DNA of 45,934 nucleotides. It comes from Bacteroidia bacterium. Lineage in GTDB: Bacteria; Bacteroidota; Bacteroidia; AKYH767-A; OLB10. The number at the start of each line of letters is the position of its first letter. The first letter of the stretch is position 1. Under the pieces are notes generated by a model. It was given only the letters and a program-made list of their open reading frames with translations. It ran no database searches and was not told the DNA's origin. The position numbers and the translations under genes were made by a program. The stretch lies in the NCBI GenBank assembly GCA_016788065.1, contig JAEUTI010000084.1, positions 1-45,934 on the forward strand. Direction: 5' to 3'. Positions 16,601 to 25,208 of this stretch are shown here, piece by piece.

Positions 16601-17833
16601 GGAAGTACCAACAGTCATCGTAGGAATACAATATACTACGTCGATTTCACGTGCACCTGGTAATGTTGCAACTACAGGAGCTACAACACCGGGACCTGAA
16701 ATCGTTAATGACACTAATTCGGCATCGACAAAATTACCGGAGGTAGCGGTTGGTCGTATATCATAGGTTATCCAGAAATAATTATCACCATGCTCCATAT
16801 TGTTCATGGTTGCTAATCCGGTATACCCGGCTACCGGAGGAGTCAGGAAAGCGATATTGGTTACAGCAGTGTTAGTATTGGTTCCAACTAAAGTAGCTGT
16901 ACCAACATTGAAAGAGTTTGATCCACCTGTATACCATAATTTAGCGTTCGCTATATCACCACCCGGGTTGTTACTACCATTACTGTTAATAATAAACTGA
17001 CTCAAAGTTGGAGGTGTTGTAACACCATCCATGGTAAGACGAATTCCGATTATCTGCTGGTTAGTTTGAGATTGTGCAGTAGAAGCAGTATTTTGATTGA
17101 TTACATTTAAACTTGATGCAACATAAGTTTGGGCGATTGGCCATGTTTGAACACTAAAATCATCTACAAACATGTTTGCTCCCAAGGCACTGGTTCCAAG
17201 TAATACAATATAAACGCTATTCGTATTAAAAGCAGCAGGAATATTGAAGGTGTACTGTTGCCATCCTAATGCACTATAAGAAACAGGACAAGCCACAATT
17301 GGAGCAGAACCACAAGGACGATTAATTGGTGATGCAGTTAATTGCACAGGAGCACCATTCATGTCAGGTGTAAAGTTCGCATAAACACGAATATTATCGT
17401 TGAATCCGACAGTTGTCTCATCACGGTACATCCAAAAAGAAACAGTAGGTGTACCGGAATAGCCTCTCATATCCAATCGCTTGGATGCAACGAATGCAGC
17501 TTCACCGGCATTGGTAAGATCAGAACGATACCGCAGCATTGCAGTCCCGGTTCTTGGATTAACAAATTGTCCGGCGACACCATTCAGGTATGAAGTAGCG
17601 CCCATACGATCCCAATAGTTATCGGCATCAACACCGGCTCCAAATTTTCCTTGGGCCCATCCATTAGGAAGAGCATTCTGCGGATATGGACCGACGATGT
17701 CAAAGGATTCATTGTATGTTACCTGTGCATTGACTTTCCCGAATGGAATTATCAACAACAAGAGAACGAGAAGCTGAATGCCCCTTGTTGTTAATTTTTG
17801 TAATGGTGTAATCCTGGTAGCAGATTTTGTCAT
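13634..17833 (-). CDS. Large modular T9SS cargo (jelly-roll, BNR-associated, GEVED, sorting domain)
   Basis: This 1399-residue protein has a signal peptide ending near GKVNAQ. Domains in order: a MAM/jelly-roll-like region (about 40-225, ANMFVDDFSV at its end), a sialidase BNR-associated N-terminal-type domain (about 245-395, IIGIRLTMDG to YFWITYDI), a GEVED domain (about 400-575, WIDFNKNGSF and GETEDYVV), G/T-rich beta-sheet parts, a fibronectin-like PVELLDFTAKPENDKVKLTW module (about 1225-1310) and a type A T9SS sorting domain. Near residues 865-928 a separate module (GQSVTGTGMPANTVIVSI) looks inserted into the surrounding domain. The protein is probably an adhesin or surface-layer-like component; no catalytic motif is seen. 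Confidence 0.85.
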   Translation of the reverse strand: MTKSATRITPLQKLTTRGIQLLVLLLLIIPFGKVNAQVTYNESFDIVGPYPQNALPNGWAQGKFGAGVDADNYWDRMGATSYLNGVAGQFVNPRTGTAMLRYRSDLTNAGEAAFVASKRLDMRGYSGTPTVSFWMYRDETTVGFNDNIRVYANFTPDMNGAPVQLTASPINRPCGSAPIVACPVSYSALGWQQYTFNIPAAFNTNSVYIVLLGTSALGANMFVDDFSVQTWPIAQTYVASSLNVINQNTASTAQSQTNQQIIGIRLTMDGVTTPPTLSQFIINSNGSNNPGGDIANAKLWYTGGSNSFNVGTATLVGTNTNTAVTNIAFLTPPVAGYTGLATMNNMEHGDNYFWITYDIRPTATSGNFVDAELVSLTISGPGVVAPVVATLPGAREIDVVYCIPTMTVGTSWLNYVTNDYIANVTMAGNPTAPPGINNSLNSTGPNAGGCAGGPCPFSVHPPDYELFPAVPGKTAALTADGTTNYPLSLKVGTYCCSNYIAAWIDFNKNGSFLDPGEKIAQSPSLSNSQVYNTVFTVPVTATTGTTRMRVREVWIAPNIDPCNSYTYGETEDYVVTILPTCGVPGWKTWLGFTDDWDNPANWCGGVPTINDNARLPGSGGTPYYRPVIKPGVFATTKKLRVETNDTLYIRSWSNSSLTVSDSMYIQGANSLVKVISTLIDTAQVSNGTLIPSATLTPLKNSLKAKSVWIFTQAELLAKGLVAGDNITDLNLHINRLSNANPYRNLTIKFYYTAPATVLVPGVGAVLPTPIGPVTTVYTADVTASALIPGAWGTLNFNLNPGSFIWNGSTNKLVIELCYDNTGFGNTGTSDQPRYTQTLGFRHYGTLLNIATITTPACDMRPSSTTTATAPLGSFTITVASAALLTPGQSVTGTGMPANTVIVSIAGNVVTLNNATTAPLAAATLTFGSNVFWTPSDYRPNLTFKYDRPFSRYPIEVRGHWGNNGNFIPALSKVTLKGTAVQNVGGTSNTTFFDLGIDNNNHVVRQTDFTVTDTLMLTNGRLKLNLGQVNLTNPLIAALSRTNGFIQSEMDVIASNVAPFGRFHWDMGSAPGLRVIPFIKATGAYIPMDYNVDSGTHDVILATHATLPNNTNIPPSITNINGYFSGTDNSNSMVDRFYLVDNTAGTTPQADITFRYAVSERAALGNTSIKAQRWLSPTTEWEYPFIPTQAYVTDVVSVTDFTAFNSNVWWALVNETSPLPVELLDFTAKPENDKVKLTWVTASEVNNSHYVVERSVDQSSFDYISRVESRGPSSSTLEYYTWDNSPLDGKQYYYLRQHDYDGKVRTYGPVAVEFSKDVFDIITATTTSSELGVTVVFNYNSNEPYKYSIVDMTGRTIVSKDNNPAEPGANVIDIEAALSKGVYQIVLQNSSKVVTKKFFY

Positions 17834-18251
17834 GGCTTCTCAGTTTTGTATTTAATGTGAATGAAATATTAACTTATGGTTAGTAATAAATACACCTAAA
17901 GAGGTATACTTTTTATGGCTAAAAAGCTTCACTCTTTTCGATGCATACAAAGATTATAATAATAAAACAAAAAAAAAAGGGTTGTAGGTATAATCCTACA
18001 TTATTTTTTTTGCCTCATAATCAATTTGATAGACCGAAATTAACACAGATATTGAAAAAACATGACAATAATTGGTGAAATGATCGAAAAAAGAGGTGAA
18101 TAGCTCGTTTTTATTGACAGCACATCCATTTAACCATTTGGTTGCTAACATCAATGGGTAGCAAAAGGCAATATAATGCCTGTATAATGTAATAAATTAG
18201 AATGGTAGTCGAAAAATACAGACTTTTGACCGACCTAAAAAACCTCAATAC
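17834..18251. other. Divergent intergenic region with an A/T-flanked hairpin
   Basis: About 420 bases separate the large T9SS gene (minus) and the S9 peptidase gene (plus). TGTAGG (17983-17988) and CCTACA (17995-18000) form a six-pair stem around TATAAT, flanked by a run of about ten A on the left (from 17970) and eight T on the right, so it resembles an intrinsic terminator in either direction although it lies upstream of both genes. No exact TAnnTTTG box was found for either gene. Confidence 0.6.
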
Positions 18252-20306
18252 ATGAAAAAACAGCTGTTTATTATCAGTGCCCTCCTGCTTTGGGGCATCA
18301 CTAGTATTTCTGCTCAGGAGAAAATGACTCCGGAGTCGATGTGGAAATTAGCCAGAGTTTCAGATCCACGTATTTCACCAGACGGGAAGACAATTGTTTA
18401 TGGTGTAAAGAATTTTGATATTGAAGCCAATAAAGGAAATTCGGATTTATACGCCATCTCTCCTTCCGGAGGAACGCCTATGCTGATTGCAGGTGGCACC
18501 GACAACGATTATAATGCCAGATGGAGACCCGATGGGAAAAAAATTGCTTATCTGACATCCAAATCCGGAAGCACACAAATCTGGCTCATGGATCCTGATG
18601 GTAATAACAAACAACAATTCACAGATATCAAAGGCGATATCACCGGGTTCGGGTTTTCTCCAACAGGAAATAAAATCTGGTTTACTATGGAAGTTAAGAC
18701 CGGCAAAACGACTGCTGATCAATTCCCTGATCTTCCAAAAGCAACGGGTCGCATTTATGACGATCTGATGTATCGTCACTGGGACAATTGGGAAGATGAA
18801 ATGAGCAGCCATGTTTTTTATGCTTCTTACGCCGATGGAGCAACTATAAAAGAAGGCACTGACATTATGAAGGGGGAACCTTATGATGCACCTTTGATGC
18901 CTTTTGGTGATGAAGAACAAATTGCCTGGAACAACGATGGAACTCAGATTGCATATACAAGCAAAAAATACAATGGCACTGCCTATGCAATGAGTACCAA
19001 TTCAGATATCTATTTGTACAATTTAGCTACAGGGAAAACCGAAAATCTTTCTTCTGAAAATCCCGGATACGATACCAAGCCAGCTTTTTCTCCGGATGGA
19101 AAGAAAATAATTTGGCTCAGTATGGCTACTCCGTTATACGAAGCTGATCGTAATAGAATTATGCAATATGACTTCACCACGAAAGTCAAAACAGAATTAA
19201 CCAAAGGCTTTGATTATACAGCAGAATCACCAAGCTGGTCGAAGGATGGGCGTTACATTTACTTTACGGCGGGTATTAATGCAACTGATCAGTTGTGGGT
19301 ATTCGACAGTTTCGCAAAAGGTGTTCAACAAATCCGTCAGGTTACCAAAGACCTTGCAGACCTTATCTCCTACTCTATTGCATATCCCGGTAAAGAACCG
19401 GTTATAGTTTCATGTGCGATGAACATTTCTATGCCATCAGAAATTTTTAAAGTCGATCCGAAAACAGGGATTTCCAAACAACTGACTTTTACCAATAAAG
19501 ATCAGCTTGCAAAAATTAAAATGGGTAAAGTTGAACAGCGAATGGTAAAAGCAACAGATGGAAAAGACATTCTCACCTGGGTTATTTATCCGCCTGATTT
19601 TGATCCTGCAAAAAAATATCCTGCTCTTCTTTATTGTCAGGGTGGACCACAAAGTACGGTATCTCAATTTTTCTCTTACCGATGGAATTTCCAGTTAATG
19701 GCAGCACAAGGTTATATAGTTGTTGCACCAAACCGCCGTGGACTTCCATCCTTTGGTGAAAAATGGAATCGTGACATATCAGGTGACTGGGGTGGACAAG
19801 CGATGAAAGATTTATTGAGTGCTATTGATGACGTAAGCAAAGAACCTTTTGTAAACAAAGATAAACTTGGTGCAGTTGGAGCAAGCTTTGGGGGTTATTC
19901 GGTTTACTGGCTTGCAGGAAATCATAACAAACGTTTCAAAACTTTCATTTCTCATTGTGGTGTTTTCAACCTGGAAAGTATGTATGGAACCACTGAAGAA
20001 ATATTCTTTGCCAACTTTGATATGCAGGGAGCTTATTTCGATAAACCTGTTCCGAAAAGTTATACTGAATTCAACCCAATTAAATTCGTCAATAACTGGG
20101 ACACACCGATTCTGGTGATCCATAACGACAAAGACTTCAGAGTTCCAATCAGCCAAGGTATGGAAGCATTTGCTGCTGCAAGACTAAAGAATATTCCAGC
20201 ACGATTCCTGTCCTTCCCCGATGAAAACCATTGGGTTTTAAAACCACAAAACGGCATCATGTGGCAGCGGGTTTACTTCGACTGGCTTGATAAATATCTT
20301 AAATAA
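18252..20306 (+). CDS. S9-family peptidase (acylaminoacyl-peptidase/DPP type)
   Basis: A 684-residue serine peptidase with a signal peptide ending TSISAQ. The first about 420 residues contain WD40-like PD40 strands (SPDGKTIVYGVKNFD, WRPDGKKIAYLTS, FSPDGKKIIWLS) forming the propeller that restricts access to short peptides. The C-terminal alpha/beta-hydrolase carries the triad Ser545 (GASFGGYS), Asp628 (HNDKDFRVP) and His660 (DENHWV). It should degrade oligopeptides in the periplasm or, less likely, at the surface; no T9SS tail is present. Length and order are normal for the family. It is followed by a strong terminator. Confidence 0.93.
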   Translation: MKKQLFIISALLLWGITSISAQEKMTPESMWKLARVSDPRISPDGKTIVYGVKNFDIEANKGNSDLYAISPSGGTPMLIAGGTDNDYNARWRPDGKKIAYLTSKSGSTQIWLMDPDGNNKQQFTDIKGDITGFGFSPTGNKIWFTMEVKTGKTTADQFPDLPKATGRIYDDLMYRHWDNWEDEMSSHVFYASYADGATIKEGTDIMKGEPYDAPLMPFGDEEQIAWNNDGTQIAYTSKKYNGTAYAMSTNSDIYLYNLATGKTENLSSENPGYDTKPAFSPDGKKIIWLSMATPLYEADRNRIMQYDFTTKVKTELTKGFDYTAESPSWSKDGRYIYFTAGINATDQLWVFDSFAKGVQQIRQVTKDLADLISYSIAYPGKEPVIVSCAMNISMPSEIFKVDPKTGISKQLTFTNKDQLAKIKMGKVEQRMVKATDGKDILTWVIYPPDFDPAKKYPALLYCQGGPQSTVSQFFSYRWNFQLMAAQGYIVVAPNRRGLPSFGEKWNRDISGDWGGQAMKDLLSAIDDVSKEPFVNKDKLGAVGASFGGYSVYWLAGNHNKRFKTFISHCGVFNLESMYGTTEEIFFANFDMQGAYFDKPVPKSYTEFNPIKFVNNWDTPILVIHNDKDFRVPISQGMEAFAAARLKNIPARFLSFPDENHWVLKPQNGIMWQRVYFDWLDKYLK

Positions 20307-20329
20307 CAGTTTAGAATTCAAATAAAAAA

Positions 20330-20362
20330 GCACCATGGCCAATAGCTATGGTGCTTTTTTTT
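20330..20362. terminator. Terminator between convergent S9 peptidase and DUF4296 genes
   Basis: GCACCAT (20330-20336) pairs with ATGGTGC (20348-20354), followed by eight T on the plus strand and preceded by six A, so it can act for both strands. Confidence 0.9.
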
Positions 20363-20380
20363 AATATGAATAATTTAATA

Positions 20381-20719
20381 TTATTGCTTTGCCTGTTGCT
20401 TACTGATTTCTACAATCACATCTTCGTACATGGAAGCAAAAATTTCAGGATTTGCAGAATAATATTTAAAACTAAAATTAAATCGTGTAGTATCGGTTCC
20501 TGATCTTCGTAACACTTCTTGGATATAAGTATTTTTTAATGCAGGATTAGAATTTCTGATATCGCTGATTTGCATTCTGGCTTCTGCAATATGTACTTCC
20601 GCCATTATCTTTACCATACTGTCGCGGCTAATCACTCCCGCAGGAATTTCTTTTGCGCTATCTGACTGACAAGAAGTCAAAGCGAAAATCGCAAAAGCTA
20701 AAAATGTAATTCTGTTCAT
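20381..20719 (-). CDS. DUF4296 lipoprotein
   Basis: A 112-residue protein with a lipoprotein signal peptide (lipobox ALTSC, Cys17). The mature part has the DUF4296 pattern IPAGVISRDSMVKIMAEVHIAEAR and the later FKYYSANPEIFASMYEDVI. Function is unknown; it should be anchored to the inner or outer membrane. It starts 12 bases after the dihydroorotase stop, an arrangement common in Bacteroidota, so the two genes are probably co-transcribed. Confidence 0.88.
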   Translation of the reverse strand: MNRITFLAFAIFALTSCQSDSAKEIPAGVISRDSMVKIMAEVHIAEARMQISDIRNSNPALKNTYIQEVLRRSGTDTTRFNFSFKYYSANPEIFASMYEDVIVEISKQQAKQ

Positions 20720-20731
20720 CTATAATACTTC

Positions 20732-22075
20732 TTAATCTGGTCGTTCAAAACTTAATCGTTGTCCCTGCGTACTTTCAATAATTTTATTGTTGCTGAAAAC
20801 CAGATTTCCATTCACGAAAGTATGTACAACTGCCGATTTAAATGTTATACCTTCAAACGGTGACCATTTACATTTGTACAAAAGATTCTCTTTCGTAACA
20901 GTGGTAGGTTGATTCAGATTTACAAGAACCAGATCAGCGAAATATCCTTCTCTGATAAAGCCTCGTTCTTTAATCTTAAAACATCTTGCAACGGAATGCG
21001 ACATTTTCTGAGCAATACGTTCCAGTGTAATCTTCCCTTTGTGATAAAAATCCAGCATAGCCACCAGGCTGTGTTGAACCAACGGTCCACCGGAGGGCGC
21101 TTCCAGATACTTTCGCTGCTTTTCTTCGAGTGTGTGAGGAGCATGATCGGTTGCAATTACATCAATTCTGTTATCGAGCAAAGCTTCCCAAATAGCATCC
21201 CGGTCATTTTTACTTTTCACAGCAGGATTCCATTTAATAAAATTACCCTTTTGCTCATAATCATCATCACTGAACCAGAGGTGATGAATGCAGGCTTCTG
21301 AAGTTATGCGTTTCTTCTCCAATGGAATATCATTTCTGAACAAAGCCGTTTCAATGGCTGAAGAAATATGCAGGATATGTAAACGTGAATTATATTTTTT
21401 CGCGAGCGAAACTGCTAACTGACTGGATTTATAACAAGCTTCGGCGGGCCGGATTTCAGGGTGGCATCTTGCAGGAATCTCTTCTCCATATTTCTCCTTA
21501 TACTTTGCAAGATTATACCTGATAGTTTCTTCATCTTCACAATGTGTGGCAATTAATGCAGGGGTAGAAGAGAATATTTTCTCAAGTACCTTTTCATTAT
21601 CCACCAGCATATTGCCGGTTGAAGACCCCATAAAAACCTTCACACCACAAACATTTGCAGGGTCAGTTTTTAAAATTTCCTCCACATTATCGTTGGAAGC
21701 ACCCATGAAAAATGAGTAGTTGGCAATAGATTTTTGAGCGCCTATCTGGTATTTCTGTTCCAGCAATTCCTGAGTCAAAGTATTTGGAACCGTGTTAGGC
21801 ATTTCCATGAAAGAAGTAATACCTCCGGCAACAGCAGCTCTTGATTCAGTGTAAATATCGGCTTTATGCGTGAGTCCGGGTTCTCTGAAGTGAACCTGAT
21901 CATCGATACATCCGGGTAAAAGATGCAAGCCGGTGGCATCAATTTCAACAATATTTGCACGATCAGTCAGATGAATGCTCTCACCAATTTTCTCAATTCT
22001 GCCATTTTTGATAAGCACATCAGCCGTAAAAATACGACCTTCATTAACTACGGAAGCATTTCGAATGAGATACAT
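20732..22075 (-). CDS. pyrC: Dihydroorotase (amidohydrolase)
   Basis: A 447-residue metal-dependent amidohydrolase expected to cyclise carbamoyl-aspartate to dihydroorotate in pyrimidine synthesis. ATG 22075 gives the proper N-terminus MYLIRNASVVNEG; an upstream in-frame start at 22114 only adds an unconserved tail. Motifs: IDDQVHFREPG near residue 57, MEMPNT, the GVKVFMGSSTGNM segment holding the candidate carboxylated Lys, ATHCEDE, ILHISS and ATDHAPH. The usual HxH metal pair reads Q-V-H, as in the DDQVHFREPG subgroup of dihydroorotases. Related dihydropyrimidinase-like enzymes are possible but less likely given the DUF4296 neighbour. Confidence 0.88.
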   Translation of the reverse strand: MYLIRNASVVNEGRIFTADVLIKNGRIEKIGESIHLTDRANIVEIDATGLHLLPGCIDDQVHFREPGLTHKADIYTESRAAVAGGITSFMEMPNTVPNTLTQELLEQKYQIGAQKSIANYSFFMGASNDNVEEILKTDPANVCGVKVFMGSSTGNMLVDNEKVLEKIFSSTPALIATHCEDEETIRYNLAKYKEKYGEEIPARCHPEIRPAEACYKSSQLAVSLAKKYNSRLHILHISSAIETALFRNDIPLEKKRITSEACIHHLWFSDDDYEQKGNFIKWNPAVKSKNDRDAIWEALLDNRIDVIATDHAPHTLEEKQRKYLEAPSGGPLVQHSLVAMLDFYHKGKITLERIAQKMSHSVARCFKIKERGFIREGYFADLVLVNLNQPTTVTKENLLYKCKWSPFEGITFKSAVVHTFVNGNLVFSNNKIIESTQGQRLSFERPD

Positions 22076-22164
22076 GGTGAATTGAATTTTAGTAGCGTAC
22101 AACACGATTTGCAAAGACTTTTTTTAGTCTAATGCATCATAAAGGTAATAAGTTCCGGAAGAAA

Positions 22165-23568
22165 TCAGGCACCAACAAGTTTACCTACCATTTCTTCAGG
22201 CTTCACCCACTCGTCAAATTCCGAAGCAGTAACATATCCGAGATCGATTGCAGTTTGCTTCAATGTTTTGCCTTGTTTGTGGGCAGTCTGCGCAATTTCA
22301 GCAGCTTTATAGTACCCAATACGTGTATTTAATGCGGTAACCAGCATTAAAGAATTTTCGAGATTTGTTTTAATATTATCATGCAATGGTTCAATTCCAA
22401 CTGCACATTTATCGTTGAAGGAAACACAAACATCTCCAATGAGTCGAGCACTGTGAAGGAAATTGTAAATCATAACCGGTTTAAACACATTCAATTCAAA
22501 ATGACCGGTAGCACCACCAACGTTGATAGCCACGTCATTACCAAGAACCTGTGCAGCAACCATAGTCATTGCCTCGCACTGAGTGGGATTAACTTTTCCG
22601 GGCATAATTGATGAGCCGGGTTCATTGTCGGGAATAAAAAGCTCTCCGATACCGCAACGGGGACCGCTTGCAAGCAAACGAATGTCATTGGCAATTTTCA
22701 TCATACTGCATGCAACAGTTTTCAAAGCCCCATGTGTTTCTACAATTGCATCGTGTGCAGCAAGGGCTTCAAATTTATTTTCTGCAGTTACAAAAGGAAT
22801 GTTGGTGAGTTTAGCAATGTGACGGGCAACATTTTCTGCATAACCATCAGGTGTATTAATTCCGGTACCAACCGCAGTTCCGCCCAAAGCGAGTTCAGCC
22901 AAATGCGGAAGGGTATTCTCAATAGCTTTAATTCCGTGTGTCAGTTGTGATACATATCCTGACAATTCCTGACCAAGTGTAAGTGGCGTAGCATCCATCA
23001 AATGCGTTCTTCCGATCTTAACCACATTCATGTATGCCAATGATTTTGCAGCTAACGTATCGCGCAGTTTTTTTATCCCCGGAAGGGTAACATCGACCAG
23101 CATTTTATAAGCTGCGATGTGCATTGCTGTGGGGAAAGTATCGTTTGATGATTGTGATTTATTCACATCGTCATTCGGATGAATTACTTTCTTTTCGTCA
23201 GTAAGTGCACCACCATTTATTACATGAGCCCTGTAAGCAACAACCTCATTTACATTCATATTTGATTGCGTCCCCGAACCTGTCTGCCAGATTACAAGCG
23301 GAAATTCATCGTTCAGTTTACCGGCAAGAATTTCATCGCATACCGTGCCAATAAGTTCGCATTTCTCTTTTGGCAAAACACCAGCTTCCATATTGGTTAT
23401 GGCTGCAGCCTTTTTTAAATAGGCAAATGCACGGATTATTTCAATCGGCATTCTGTTAATATCCTGTGCAATTTTAAAATTTTCTATAGAGCGCTGAGTT
23501 TGTGCACCCCAGTATTTATCGGCAGGTACCTGAACCTGGCCCATGGTGTCTTTTTCGGTCCGAAACAT
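22165..23568 (-). CDS. fumC: Fumarate hydratase class II
   Basis: A 467-residue cytoplasmic enzyme of the fumarase/aspartase superfamily, interconverting fumarate and malate in the citric-acid cycle. The signature [16 protein letters not shown] starts at Gly318 and supplies the mobile catalytic Ser loop; [12 protein letters not shown] and RTHLMDATP are the other substrate-binding segments. The [27 protein letters not shown] start is that of FumC rather than aspartase. Length is normal. It is followed 89 bases later by dihydroorotase on the same strand. Confidence 0.95.
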   Translation of the reverse strand: MFRTEKDTMGQVQVPADKYWGAQTQRSIENFKIAQDINRMPIEIIRAFAYLKKAAAITNMEAGVLPKEKCELIGTVCDEILAGKLNDEFPLVIWQTGSGTQSNMNVNEVVAYRAHVINGGALTDEKKVIHPNDDVNKSQSSNDTFPTAMHIAAYKMLVDVTLPGIKKLRDTLAAKSLAYMNVVKIGRTHLMDATPLTLGQELSGYVSQLTHGIKAIENTLPHLAELALGGTAVGTGINTPDGYAENVARHIAKLTNIPFVTAENKFEALAAHDAIVETHGALKTVACSMMKIANDIRLLASGPRCGIGELFIPDNEPGSSIMPGKVNPTQCEAMTMVAAQVLGNDVAINVGGATGHFELNVFKPVMIYNFLHSARLIGDVCVSFNDKCAVGIEPLHDNIKTNLENSLMLVTALNTRIGYYKAAEIAQTAHKQGKTLKQTAIDLGYVTASEFDEWVKPEEMVGKLVGA

Positions 23569-23680
23569 GTTTTTGGAATTATAAATTATAGATGATAAAT
23601 GATAGATGATGGGAAATGATTGACAAATTATAAATAAGAGACTGGTACTATTTTGAGAATTTAAATTTAAAGATAGGGAA

Positions 23681-24049
23681 TCAGGATTTCTTTTTCTTTT
23701 TTGGATTCAGGAATTCGACAATTTTTTCAGTTGGGCGACCAATGATGGCCTTATCGCCGAGTACCAGAATAGGTCTTTCAATTAATATCGGATTTTGATG
23801 CAATATTTTCAGCCATTGTGCTCCGGTAATTTTTTTGCCTTCATAATTTTCTTTGTACAAAGGTTCCTTTTTTCTGACCAGTTCTTCGGGCTTAATGCCG
23901 ATCATTTTTACAATTTCTTTCAGCTCTTTAACAGTTGGTGTTTGCACCAAATATTCAATAGTCTGAATTTGTTCTTTGGTATTTTCATTAATCAGCTGCA
24001 ATGCGGTTCTGCAAGTGGAGCAATTAGGTTTAAAATAAACTTGTAACAA
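23681..24049 (-). CDS. ArsC/Spx-family thioredoxin-like protein
   Basis: A 122-residue protein of the ArsC family: [11 protein letters not shown] gives a C-x-x-C pair (Cys10, Cys13), [15 protein letters not shown] and the [17 protein letters not shown] segment match glutaredoxin-dependent arsenate reductases and YffB-like proteins. Without an ars operon, arsenate reduction is unproven; a general redox role is equally possible. No ATG is available; TTG 24049 is the most plausible start (upstream in-frame stop at 24062-24064). It begins 22 bases after prfB on the same strand. Confidence 0.85.
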   Translation of the reverse strand: MLQVYFKPNCSTCRTALQLINENTKEQIQTIEYLVQTPTVKELKEIVKMIGIKPEELVRKKEPLYKENYEGKKITGAQWLKILHQNPILIERPILVLGDKAIIGRPTEKIVEFLNPKKKKKS

Positions 24050-24071
24050 TTGAATTCCGTTTTAAACAATA

Positions 24072-25164
24072 TTAATTGGCATCACTGGCATATTCCATCA
24101 GGTACGCTTTCATAAACTCATCGAGGTCGCCATCCATCACACCCTGAACATCCGAAGTTTCATAATCGGTGCGATTATCTTTCACCATTTTATAAGGATG
24201 GAAAACATAGCTTCGGATTTGCGATCCCCATTCTATTTTTTTCTTACCTGCTTCTGTTAAAGCTTTGGCTTCGTTTCTTTTGCGGATTTCAAGTTCGTAC
24301 AACTGAGACCTCAACATTTGCATGGCGCGTTCTTTATTTCCACCCTGAGTACGCTCTACCTGACATACAACAACAATTCCGGTTGGATGGTGGGTTAACT
24401 GCACTTTGGTCTCGACTTTATTTACATTTTGCCCACCGGCACCACCCGAGCGGGATGTTTGGATACTGATATCAGCATCCTTTATTTCGATATTGATTGT
24501 ATCGTCAACAAGTGGGTACGCAAAAACGGAAGCGAAAGAAGTGTGACGCCGGGCATTAGAATCGAAAGGAGAAATACGTACGAGACGGTGTACTCCATTT
24601 TCACTCTTCAGATATCCATAGGCAAAAGGTCCCTCGAACTCGAGTGTTGCAGATTTGATTCCTGCACCATCACCATCGGTTCTTTCAATTTCTGTAACCT
24701 TCATGCCATGGCGTTCACCCCAGCGAATGTACATCCGCATCAGCATTTCGGCCCAATCCTGACTTTCTGTTCCTCCGGCACCGGAGTTAATAGTAAGCAC
24801 AGCATCGAGGTTGTCTTCCTCTCCGCTGAGCATATTTTTAAATTCAAGATCTTCGATCATAGACACCGCTTTTTTATATTGGGCATCTACTTCTGTTTCG
24901 GGGATATCACCTGCTTTAAAAAACTCCAATAAAACAGCAGCATCTTCAACAGCTGTTTCGTTTTCTTTGAAAAGGTCGGTCCAGGTTTTCTTTTCCTTAA
25001 TTTGTTTGAGGATCCGCTCGGCTCTTTTGGGATCATTCCAAAAGTCGGGAGCGTGTGTCAGCCGTTCCTCCTCGGTTAACAGCTGCAGCTTTTTATCGAT
25101 GTCAAAGGTGCCTCCTCAGGGCATTGATTCGGTCCCTTAACTCTGCTAATTGGTCGGTTGTCAT
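24072..25164 (-). CDS. prfB: Peptide chain release factor 2, made by +1 programmed frameshift
   Basis: The gene is read in two frames. The zero frame starts at ATG 25164 and ends after 20 codons (to ALRRHL) at an in-frame TGA (25102-25104). The +1 frame resumes with GAC (25103-25101) and runs to 24072, giving a protein of about 363 residues, the normal RF2 length. RF2 marks are clear: SPF anticodon-like tripeptide in [11 protein letters not shown], and GGQ in [14 protein letters not shown], which triggers peptidyl-tRNA hydrolysis. RF2 reads UGA and UAA, so low RF2 lets ribosomes pause at UGA and shift, raising RF2. A longer single-frame start, such as the internal ATG at 24929, would lose the N-terminal domain. 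Confidence 0.96.
25101..25116 (-). promoter_or_regulatory. prfB +1 frameshift signal
   Basis: The minus strand reads AGGAGG-CAC-CTT-TGA-C. This is the classical layout: an internal Shine-Dalgarno-like AGGAGG three bases before the slippery CTT, then the UGA stop with C after it. It is the strongest Shine-Dalgarno-like sequence I noticed in the window. Confidence 0.95.
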
Positions 25165-25171
25165 AGTGCCA

Positions 25172-25179
25172 CAAAAGTA
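25172..25179 (-). promoter_or_regulatory. Promoter -7 box TACTTTTG of prfB
   Basis: Exact TAnnTTTG on the minus strand, seven bases before ATG 25164. The leader would be very short or absent. Confidence 0.55.
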
Positions 25180-25208
25180 GTAAAAAGTTCCTTATTTTAA
25201 GAAAAAGT

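Noticed and set aside
18447..18920. Minus-strand open frame of 157 codons
   Set aside because: Antisense to the S9 peptidase; Cys/His-rich translation typical of shadow frames.
23681..24049. Arsenic-resistance operon
   Set aside because: Only an ArsC-family protein is present; no arsR, arsB or acr3 nearby.
24072..24929. prfB as a 5'-truncated pseudogene
   Set aside because: The missing N-terminus is fully encoded upstream in another frame and joined by a classical +1 frameshift signal.
24429..24932. Plus-strand open frame of 167 codons
   Set aside because: Antisense to prfB; an open frame created by the coding bias of the real gene.
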